Source: an uncultured Prevotella sp.
GTDB taxonomy: Bacteria; Bacteroidota; Bacteroidia; Bacteroidales; Bacteroidaceae
Assembly (NCBI GenBank): GCA_900765465.1
Contig: CAAFRM010000325.1
Coordinates: 1-7,345, forward strand
Direction: 5' to 3'
Length of the DNA: 7,345 nucleotides
This document shows positions 1 to 5,694 of the stretch, one piece after another. The notes under the pieces are model-generated. The model did no database searches, was not told where the DNA came from, and worked only from the letters and a program-made list of their open reading frames with translations. Position 1 is the stretch's first letter. Every line of letters begins with the position of its first letter. The translations under genes were made by a program, and so were the position numbers.

Positions 1-225
1 ACCTTATTATATATAGGGCGCAACACGCTGCCTATCTATCTCTTCCACCCCATCTTTACGATGGCTGCGAAGTTCTATCATCCCCTCTTTGCCTGGGATC
101 CGAGCGAGATTTCGTTTGCTGCCGTCACCGTTATCCTTGCCATTATAGGCAGTCTGCTCATCGCCAAGGTGATGGAGAAGACCAAACTGGCTTATCTCTT
201 CGGAAAAGGGAAATTATTAAGATAA
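1..225 (+). CDS. Acyltransferase-3 family membrane protein, C-terminal fragment
   Basis: The open frame enters from the left edge and ends at TAA 223-225, giving the last 74 residues. The stretch YIGRNTLPIYLFHP near the start matches the signature found in the last part of acyltransferase-3 (OafA/WecH-like) proteins, where a conserved Gly-x-x-(S/T)-(L/M)-x-I-Y-x-x-H segment precedes a final pair of membrane helices. A hydrophobic helix follows (FAAVTVILAIIGSLLIA), then a short basic tail rich in Lys. Family members are inner-membrane proteins of about 330-400 residues that transfer acetyl or other acyl groups to sugars of surface glycans; the sugar substrate cannot be told from this fragment. 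The N-terminus and catalytic region lie outside the window. The next gene has its own promoter, so this is probably the end of a separate transcription unit. Confidence 0.85.
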   Translation, partial: TLLYIGRNTLPIYLFHPIFTMAAKFYHPLFAWDPSEISFAAVTVILAIIGSLLIAKVMEKTKLAYLFGKGKLLR

Positions 226-258
226 ATCCAGACAGATCAATATTTTGTAGAAAGAATA

Positions 259-290
259 TTTGCTAAATACAGGAAAAAGGCGTATTTTTG
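259..290 (+). promoter_or_regulatory. Bacteroidota-type promoter of the gtrA-family unit
   Basis: A TTTG box at 259-262 (-33) is followed after 20 bp by TATTTTTG at 283-290 (-7), a full match to the Bacteroidota primary sigma consensus TTTG-N19-21-TAnnTTTG. Transcription should start near 296, giving a leader of only about 16 nt before ATG 312. The site also decides the start of the downstream gene: the in-frame TTG at 288-290 is the end of the -7 box and would not be in the transcript. Confidence 0.75.
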
Positions 291-311
291 CACGCCGAAA
301 AAGATAAAACG

Positions 312-749
312 ATGAATATCAAGAACAAGATAAACAACATGGATGACTCCAAACGAGAGAAGTTGGGCGAAGTCATCAGATTCGGCATTGTAGGCGGACT
401 AGCCACAGTGCTGCAATATGGCATCTACCTGGCCATCATGCCAGTGTTGAGCCATTTCATTCCACAATTGGGCGACCATACTCTGGCTACTGCCGCCAAC
501 ACCATCGCCTATGTCGTGAGTTTCATCTTCAACTTCATCGCCAGTACCCGCTATACATTTAAGGTGAAAGCGAATGCCAAACGAGGAGCAGGATTCACAC
601 TCTCGCATGTCGTCAACTATTCGATGCAGACCATCTGCCTTAACCTCTTTGTTGGTCTGGGGCTAGCTAAACAATGGGCGATGATTCCAACGCTCTGCAT
701 CTGCATTCCTGTAAACTTCTTATTGGTAAGATTTTTCTTAAAGAAATAG
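312..749 (+). CDS. GtrA-family small membrane protein (putative lipid-linked sugar flippase)
   Basis: This 145-residue protein has a charged N-terminus of about 20 residues followed by the GtrA-like fold of four short membrane helices: about 22-45 (FGIVGGLATVLQYGIYL), 60-82, 97-118 and 122-142. Typical GtrA features are visible: FGIVGG at the first helix, SFIFNFIASTRYTF at the end of the second (residues 70-83) and PVNFLLVRFFLKK at the C-terminus. GtrA proteins are thought to flip undecaprenyl-phosphate-linked sugars to the periplasm for a GT-C transferase to use. ATG 312 was chosen because the upstream in-frame TTG (288) lies inside the -7 promoter box. Only 13 bp separate its stop from the polytopic protein at 763, so the two are almost certainly cotranscribed and may work together. 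No GtrB-like synthase is visible nearby. Family assignment is firm; the transported lipid is unknown. Confidence 0.9.
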   Translation: MNIKNKINNMDDSKREKLGEVIRFGIVGGLATVLQYGIYLAIMPVLSHFIPQLGDHTLATAANTIAYVVSFIFNFIASTRYTFKVKANAKRGAGFTLSHVVNYSMQTICLNLFVGLGLAKQWAMIPTLCICIPVNFLLVRFFLKK

Positions 750-762
750 AAAAGAGAAAGAA

Positions 763-2202
763 ATGAAAAAGGTATTCGATATTTTTAGAATCAAGCGAGA
801 GGAAAGAGGAGCGGCACTCGTGGCACTTATCATAGCATGTGCCCTCAACGCCCTGACTATCATCAAGTACTACGCTCAATTCTCGCAAATCACAGATAGC
901 TATCATAAGCTTTTCGTCAAAACCTTCCATGTGGCAGGTTTCGACCCACTTACCTACAGCATTGTATCTCACTGGGACACAGAATACAATGTATATCGCC
1001 ACCCGCTGCTGGCGTTCTTCATGTATATTCCCAACCAAATCAACCAAGCGTGTATAGAACTCACGGGAACAAATGGTGTCCAGTTGATTGTGGGAGCCAT
1101 TCTGGTATTCTGTGCCTTCTATTCATTCATCTTCCTTTACAGGATATTCAGAGAAGTAATTGGTACCGAGCGTTTTGATGCCAACCTACTCTCTGCGTTC
1201 TATTTTTCATTCGCCTATGTGATGGTTTCGGCGATGGTACCCGACCATTTCATCATGTCGATGACGATATTGCTCTGTACGCTCTATATCACAGGCGTCT
1301 GCATCAAGAAAGGCAGAAAGCTCACCATCTGGCAAACCATCCTGCTCTTCGTATTTACCGCAGGTGTTTCACTCAACAATGGTTTGAAAACCTATCTTGC
1401 TGCTCTCTTCACCAACGGCAGGAAGTTTTTCGGAATCAAATACTTTCTGCTAGGCGTCATCCTGCCAGCTGCCCTTATGTGGGGCTTTGCAAGATGGGAA
1501 TACCGCACCTTCGTATGGCCTAAGGAAATGGCCCGGCATGAGGCGAAGATGAAGAAAAACAAGGAAGCCACAGCCAAGATTTACCAGCAATATCGGGATA
1601 CTACCCAGGTGAAAGACTCGACAAAGGTAGAAGCAGCCGTCAAGAAAATCATCAAAGACAATGCGCATGCCAAATATGTACGCGACCATAAACAGATATG
1701 GAACAAGAACACAGGCAAGCCTATCGCCAAGGGCGAATTCATGAACTGGACCGATAAAACAACCTCCAGAGGCGAAACCCTGGTAGAGAATTTCTTCGGC
1801 GAAGGCATCATGCTGCACCAGAAGAACCTCCTGGGCGACGTATTACGCAACCGTCCGGTCATCGTGAAATATCAATCGCCCGTCAATTATGTGGTAGAGG
1901 CATGCATCGTTCTGCTTTTTGTACTTGGAATCCTTGCCGGAAGGAAGTCTAAGTTCCTATGGCTCACCATGACGTTCTTCCTGCTGGATGCCGCCCTCCA
2001 CATCGGTTTGGGCTTCGGCATCAACGAGGTTTACATCATGACGGCACACTATATGTATGCCCTTCCTATCGCCATCGCCTTCCTGGCGCTCAAGGCAAAA
2101 GAAAAGAGCATCAAATGGGGATTCAGAGGATTGATGATCGCCATCACCCTCTATCTTTGGATAAGCAATGGCTATCTGCTGGTGAGCTACATGCTAGGAT
2201 AA
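763..2202 (+). CDS. Polytopic membrane protein, putative GT-C type glycosyltransferase (paralogue A; DUF6080-like)
   Basis: This 479-residue protein has about 10-11 predicted membrane helices. A basic N-terminus leads to helix 1 (residues 17-37), then a first loop of about 45 residues carrying GFDPLTY (59-65, Asp61), Glu74 and YRHP (78-81). Helices continue to about 245, with DHF at 161-163 and FTAG plus LAALFTNG at 198-219. A long hydrophilic loop (about 250-370) holds 16 lysines between 254 and 323. Three or four helices follow, with GFGINEVYIM at 417-426. An acidic residue in the first outer loop followed by an HP-helix motif recalls GT-C glycosyltransferases that use polyprenyl-phosphate sugars; that function is inference. 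From memory it resembles Bacteroidota proteins labelled DUF6080, not verified. It is cotranscribed with the GtrA-family gene, which supports a lipid-linked sugar substrate. The gene at 3357 is a clear paralogue. Confidence 0.75.
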   Translation: MKKVFDIFRIKREERGAALVALIIACALNALTIIKYYAQFSQITDSYHKLFVKTFHVAGFDPLTYSIVSHWDTEYNVYRHPLLAFFMYIPNQINQACIELTGTNGVQLIVGAILVFCAFYSFIFLYRIFREVIGTERFDANLLSAFYFSFAYVMVSAMVPDHFIMSMTILLCTLYITGVCIKKGRKLTIWQTILLFVFTAGVSLNNGLKTYLAALFTNGRKFFGIKYFLLGVILPAALMWGFARWEYRTFVWPKEMARHEAKMKKNKEATAKIYQQYRDTTQVKDSTKVEAAVKKIIKDNAHAKYVRDHKQIWNKNTGKPIAKGEFMNWTDKTTSRGETLVENFFGEGIMLHQKNLLGDVLRNRPVIVKYQSPVNYVVEACIVLLFVLGILAGRKSKFLWLTMTFFLLDAALHIGLGFGINEVYIMTAHYMYALPIAIAFLALKAKEKSIKWGFRGLMIAITLYLWISNGYLLVSYMLG

Positions 2203-2225
2203 GAAGCCTGAACCACAAGAAGCTG

Positions 2226-3098
2226 TTATCCAAAAGAAGCCTTGATCCAATGGATGATATCCTCATGCTTCATATCAAACTTACGGGCAAAGAGGCGGTT
2301 GCTTTGCTTCAACTCCTCTTTGTCTGCTAAGGTCCAGACGTATGGATTCCCCCGTTTCCAATCTATGAGTCGCATGCAGCCTTCGTATTCATCTTTTTCT
2401 GAGTACAAGGCGGCTCTGAAGGTTGGATGGTTCCACACCAAGGTTTGCAAAAAGAATTCATCAGGACAGAATGTGTAATTGAATCTCTTCAACACAAACG
2501 GCTTCTGGCTCACCACATATTCCACGCATGCCTGCGTGATGCTCACCCAGTTGGCACCCTTGGCAAAATCCATCTTCGGGCGATGCAGGAAAAGCATAAG
2601 AAGCATGGAAAGATATTTGTTGAATCGCTTGGTAATGGCATTCAAAGCCCCATACTTCGAGCGGGTAAAACTCGTAAAGAGCCAATAGCGCATCATCTTC
2701 CTACGGCAATCCCATTCAAATTCCGCACCATGATTGATACCCACAAACTCCTTACCCTGATGCTCATCGAAGAACTGATGAATGTAATCCTGCGATTTAA
2801 TAGGCAAATCCTGTCCACTCAGCAGATGGTAGTAGGCATAAGGTCCATGCTTCAAAGCCTCCTCGAAAAGCACATACTCCGCCTTAATCTGACTCAGATT
2901 TCCCCAACGCACATCCACCCTCTGCTCCAAAACAAAGAGGCGGGCCTTGGAAAGAGCCAGCGGTTCGGCACCATCAAGCATATTCGATTTCCGGTCTATA
3001 TGCAGAAATATATCATTTCGCTCATCATCGAGCATCGACAGCAATACCCTTAGAAGCGGCAAGCTGCCATGAGCCATTATCAGGAAAGCATGTTTCAT
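2226..3098 (-). CDS. Core-2/I-branching family glycosyltransferase (GT14-like, putative beta-1,6-N-acetylglucosaminyltransferase)
   Basis: This 290-residue protein has no signal peptide or clear membrane helix and is probably cytoplasmic or peripheral. It shows the Core-2/I-branching motifs in order: HAFLIMAHG at 3-11, FLHIDRKS at 31-38, VRWGNLSQIKAE at 63-74, YYHLLSGQDLPIKS at 89-102, GANWVSIT at 181-188, FCPDEFFLQT at 210-219 and FARKFD at 270-275. In the animal enzyme C2GnT-L the Glu of the equivalent (P)DE motif is the catalytic base and basic residues near the C-terminus bind the UDP diphosphate; Glu214 and Arg272/Lys273 are the likely counterparts. Length is typical for bacterial members. 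The family transfers GlcNAc or xylose to glycans; the donor and acceptor here are unknown. It lies antisense between two paralogous membrane proteins, its stop only 23 bp from that of the gene on its left, and has its own promoter. Confidence 0.85.
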   Translation of the reverse strand: MKHAFLIMAHGSLPLLRVLLSMLDDERNDIFLHIDRKSNMLDGAEPLALSKARLFVLEQRVDVRWGNLSQIKAEYVLFEEALKHGPYAYYHLLSGQDLPIKSQDYIHQFFDEHQGKEFVGINHGAEFEWDCRRKMMRYWLFTSFTRSKYGALNAITKRFNKYLSMLLMLFLHRPKMDFAKGANWVSITQACVEYVVSQKPFVLKRFNYTFCPDEFFLQTLVWNHPTFRAALYSEKDEYEGCMRLIDWKRGNPYVWTLADKEELKQSNRLFARKFDMKHEDIIHWIKASFG

Positions 3099-3172
3099 TG
3101 TTACTATTTTTATATGTTTTATTGTTTCAAATTACCATATTCACATCATGGAAAACTCCATCATAATGGACG

Positions 3173-3203
3173 CAAAGATACATCAAATAAAAGAGAACAC
3201 AAA
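3173..3203 (-). promoter_or_regulatory. Bacteroidota-type promoter of the GT14-like gene
   Basis: On the minus strand a TTTG box (complement of CAAA at 3200-3203) is followed after 19 bp by TATCTTTG (complement of 3173-3180), matching TTTG-N19-TAnnTTTG. Transcription should start near 3167, giving an AT-rich leader of about 69 nt before the ATG at 3098. It is arranged back to back with the promoter of the gene at 3357, with 48 bp between their -33 boxes and no overlap. Confidence 0.75.
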
Positions 3204-3245
3204 ATAAAACTCCGTTTTTATCTAAAAAAGCCACAAAATAAAGCT

Positions 3246-3261
3246 TATCATTTTGAAGATT
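3246..3261 (+). repeat. 16-bp direct repeat, copy 1 (over a -33 box)
   Basis: The 16 bases TATCATTTTGAAGATT occur here and again at 3450-3465, 204 bp downstream and in the same frame. This copy contains the -33 box of the promoter for the gene at 3357; the other codes for YHFED plus part of the next codon in that gene. Flanking bases show little further similarity, so it is either chance or a trace of a small duplication. Confidence 0.5.
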
Positions 3262-3282
3262 CAGAAAAAACAATTACTTTTG
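3252..3282 (+). promoter_or_regulatory. Bacteroidota-type promoter of the paralogue B - GT2 unit
   Basis: TTTG at 3252-3255 is followed after 19 bp by TACTTTTG at 3275-3282, matching the consensus. The -7 region shares the 12-mer TTACTTTTGCAG with the LicD-gene promoter at 7158-7169, and both -33 boxes extend to TTTGAAG. Transcription should start near 3288, giving a leader of about 69 nt before ATG 3357. Both genes at 3357 and 4720 probably depend on it, as no second promoter is seen between them. Confidence 0.75.
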
Positions 3283-3356
3283 CAGCGTTAAGCCGATAAT
3301 GCCGGATGCATCTATCCGACAAAAGGAGAAATAGAACAAGAGAAAATAATCAGAAA

Positions 3357-4694
3357 ATGAACAATATATTTAAGATTAAAAAAGAAGAAAGGCTCTTTGC
3401 CTTGATTGCACTCATCACTATCATCGCCTTCAATGTGCTGATGATAACCTATCATTTTGAAGATTTCGGCAAACCGAAGGCTGGATTCTGGACGCTCTTT
3501 ACCAAGAACTTTCAGATTTCAGGTTTCGACCCATACACCTATCTTACCCTCTCGAAGTGGAAGGTGTATTACACGGAGTATCGCCATCCCATGCTCCCAT
3601 TCTTCCTCTATCCTTTCTCGGTACTGAACGGTTGGCTGATAGAACTCACCTCAAGAAACTGGGCGACTACCATCGTAGCGGTGATGATGACTTTCTTCTC
3701 CACCTACTCCACACTCTTCTTCCGAAGAATTTTCAGAGAAGTGATGCAGTTGAAGGCAATAGACAGCAATGTGCTTACGGCAATGCTCTTCTCCTTTGCC
3801 TACGTACTGCTCGTCACCTTTGTGGACGACCATTTCGGCATGTCGCTTTTCTTCCTGTCGATGACACTTTATATAGCAGGCAAGCAGCAGCTGGAACACA
3901 GAAGCATGCCTTGGTGGCAAAGTGCCCTGCTCTTTTTCTTCACAGCAGGCATCACGCTGAGCAATGGCGCCAAGACTTTCCTTGCAGCCCTCTTTACCAA
4001 TGGCAAAAAACTCTTCCGCCTGAAATATCTGGCATTGGGAATCATCTTGCCTACCCTGCTGATAGGTGCTGCTGGCATTTATCAGAACAAGGCATTCATT
4101 ATTCCTAACCGTTTGGAAGGAGAACGACTCGTTGCCCAAAAGGCTGCTAAAGATAGTACCTTTAAGGCAAAGATGGAACAGAAGCAAAAACACGATAAGG
4201 CTATCGCTGGCAAGAAAATCCAGAAACGAGGCATGCTTTCATGGGCTGATATGTCTATCTCCCGTTCTGAATCATTGGTAGAAAACGTTTTTGGCGAATC
4301 GCTTATCCTTCATAGAGAGCATCTGTTGGAAGATATCCACAGCCATCGCCCGATTTTCGTGAAATACCAGACTCCTATTCCTTATATCATAGAGGGTATC
4401 ATCGTTGTTTTGCTGTGCATAGGCTTTTGGATGGGAAGAAAATCAGCCTTTCTCTGGCTCACAGCCTCATGGGTGGCATGCGATACCTTCATCCACCTGG
4501 TAATGGGATTCGGACTGAACGAGGTTTATATCATGGCTGCCCATTGGGCGTTCATCATTCCAATCTGTATCGGATACATCATCAGAAGCTGTAAGGAGAA
4601 ATATCTGCCTTATCTTCGTGGAGGACTCGCAGTCATTACCATCTTCCTGTTCTTCTATAACAGCACGCTGATATTCGAGTATCTAACAAGATAA
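3357..4694 (+). CDS. Polytopic membrane protein, putative GT-C type glycosyltransferase (paralogue B; DUF6080-like)
   Basis: This 445-residue protein is a diverged paralogue of the one at 763, colinear over nearly its whole length. Shared blocks include GFDPYTY (56-62), TEYRHP (73-78), RRIFREV (123-129), FSFAYV (145-150), DDHF.MS (157-163), FTAG...NG.KT.LAALFTNG (195-216), SR.E.LVEN.FGE (302-314), RP..VKYQ.P (331-340), GRKS.FLWLT (360-369) and GFG.NEVYIM.AH (384-396). About 10-11 helices are expected, and Asp58, Glu74 and Asp157/158 are candidate catalytic acids by analogy with GT-C enzymes; function is inferred only. ATG 3357 was chosen over the in-frame ATG 3306 because it gives MNNIFKIKKEER, matching the start of paralogue A, and the 17 extra residues have no counterpart. 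The Lys-rich loop is about 35 residues shorter than in A. No GtrA-family gene accompanies it; a GT2 gene follows after 25 bp. Confidence 0.75.
   Translation: MNNIFKIKKEERLFALIALITIIAFNVLMITYHFEDFGKPKAGFWTLFTKNFQISGFDPYTYLTLSKWKVYYTEYRHPMLPFFLYPFSVLNGWLIELTSRNWATTIVAVMMTFFSTYSTLFFRRIFREVMQLKAIDSNVLTAMLFSFAYVLLVTFVDDHFGMSLFFLSMTLYIAGKQQLEHRSMPWWQSALLFFFTAGITLSNGAKTFLAALFTNGKKLFRLKYLALGIILPTLLIGAAGIYQNKAFIIPNRLEGERLVAQKAAKDSTFKAKMEQKQKHDKAIAGKKIQKRGMLSWADMSISRSESLVENVFGESLILHREHLLEDIHSHRPIFVKYQTPIPYIIEGIIVVLLCIGFWMGRKSAFLWLTASWVACDTFIHLVMGFGLNEVYIMAAHWAFIIPICIGYIIRSCKEKYLPYLRGGLAVITIFLFFYNSTLIFEYLTR
3450..3465 (+). repeat. 16-bp direct repeat, copy 2 (coding)
   Basis: This is an exact copy of the 16 bases at 3246-3261. 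Here it codes for residues 32-36 (YHFED) of paralogue B, just after its first membrane helix. Paralogue A has KYYAQ at the aligned place, so the repeat is not a conserved family motif. Confidence 0.5.
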
Positions 4695-4719
4695 AAAAGT
4701 ATCTTAGATTAAAACCATC

Positions 4720-5694
4720 ATGCTGAAAGTAAGTATCTTAACCCCTATCTATGGGGTAGAAAAATATATCGAACAGTGCGCCCGTTCACTGTTCGAGCAG
4801 TCGTATGCCTCTATCGAATACATCTTTGTAGATGACTGTACCCCCGATAAAAGCATCGGTATCCTACAATCGCTCCTGAAAGAATATCCAGAAAGAGCAC
4901 AGCAGGTACGCATCATCCACCACGACAGGAATCGGGGCGTGGGCGCCGCAAGACAGACGGCATTGATGGCGGCTACAGGCGATTATCTTTTATTTGCCGA
5001 TAGCGATGACATGCTGCCGAAAGATGCAGTAGAAAAACTGACCACAAAAGCCGAAAGCACCCATGCCGATCTGATTGATGGCGGCTACCGGGAATGGTGC
5101 GAAGGAAAAGCAGGAATACTCCAGAAACCTTTTGACGTTTCTGATGAGAAACTGCTCAAACTGCTCGTCTGCCAGAACATCATCACCAATCGTCTGTGGG
5201 GCAGAATCTATAAGCGTTCGCTCATCATGGAGCACAGGATATTCTTTGAGGAAGGCATCAACTATGCGGAAGATCTTTTCTGGAATGCCCAGTTCATGTT
5301 CTACGGCAAAAAGGTGAACATTGATGATGCAGTATATTATTATCGCACAGACAATGAGAATTCCTACAATCACAACATCTCTGAAAAGAATCTCCTGTCA
5401 TACTTCAAGTCAACCCGCCGACTCATCGATTTTTTCGAGCAGAATGATAAGGAGCATCAGTATCTCAGGGCCACAGAGATAGGCATCGTCAATGCCTACC
5501 GCTGGGCGGCAAACGCACAGGTAGCCTTCGAAAAGGTGGATCAGGCACTCGCCTACAAGCCTAAGAGCTGCCTCATCCGCCTCATTATCAAGCTCATCAA
5601 AAAAGGCGTACCTGTCAAGAAGGTGAATCTTATCTACCTCGCTTACAGAAGGCTATACACTCTTCTAATATCTGCACCTTCAGCAGTTTCATGA
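4720..5694 (+). CDS. Glycosyltransferase family 2 (GT-A fold)
   Basis: This 324-residue protein starts with the GT2 nucleotide-sugar domain: VSILTPIYGVEKYIEQCARS at 4-23, FVDDCTPD at 36-43, the NRGVGAARQTAL segment at 71-82, and the metal-binding DSDD at 94-97. NYAEDLFWN at 181-189 is the usual place of the catalytic acidic pair (Glu184-Asp185), and YYYRTDNENSYNHN follows at 206-219. No membrane helices are seen, so it acts in the cytoplasm, probably adding one sugar to an undecaprenyl-linked glycan; sugar and linkage are unknown. It lacks the C-terminal helices of GtrB/DPMS-type synthases, so it is not an obvious donor-maker for the GT-C-like protein upstream. It follows paralogue B by 25 bp with no promoter between. 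Its last 21 codons and stop overlap, antisense, the 3' end of the flippase gene, so the C-terminal tail may be unusual. Confidence 0.9.
   Translation: MLKVSILTPIYGVEKYIEQCARSLFEQSYASIEYIFVDDCTPDKSIGILQSLLKEYPERAQQVRIIHHDRNRGVGAARQTALMAATGDYLLFADSDDMLPKDAVEKLTTKAESTHADLIDGGYREWCEGKAGILQKPFDVSDEKLLKLLVCQNIITNRLWGRIYKRSLIMEHRIFFEEGINYAEDLFWNAQFMFYGKKVNIDDAVYYYRTDNENSYNHNISEKNLLSYFKSTRRLIDFFEQNDKEHQYLRATEIGIVNAYRWAANAQVAFEKVDQALAYKPKSCLIRLIIKLIKKGVPVKKVNLIYLAYRRLYTLLISAPSAVS

Noticed and set aside
2197..2231. Inverted repeat GGATAA/TTATCC as a bidirectional terminator between convergent genes
   Set aside because: The arms arise because both proteins end in Gly-TAA on opposite strands. The stem is 6 bp with a 23-base loop and no T tract.
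2201..2240. Three copies of AAGAAGC at 2201, 2217 and 2234
   Set aside because: The unit is short and purine-rich, spacing is uneven (16 and 17 bp), and two copies lie partly or wholly in coding sequence; chance is the simplest explanation.
2427..3053. 208-codon plus-strand open frame opposite the GT14-like gene
   Set aside because: It is antisense to a gene with clear family motifs, has no recognisable domain and no promoter; it is a shadow frame.
3069..3299. 76-codon open frame across the divergent intergenic region
   Set aside because: It covers both promoters and a leader, has a low-complexity AT-rich composition and no family resemblance apart from the shared 16-bp repeat.
3303..3318. 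CGGAT/ATCCG hairpin in the leader of paralogue B as a riboswitch or attenuator
   Set aside because: A 5-bp stem with a 6-base loop is too small, and no alternative structure or terminator is present.
3322..3327. AAGGAG as a Shine-Dalgarno site
   Set aside because: It lies about 30 bases before ATG 3357 with no suitably spaced start codon, and Bacteroidota genes generally do not use this signal.
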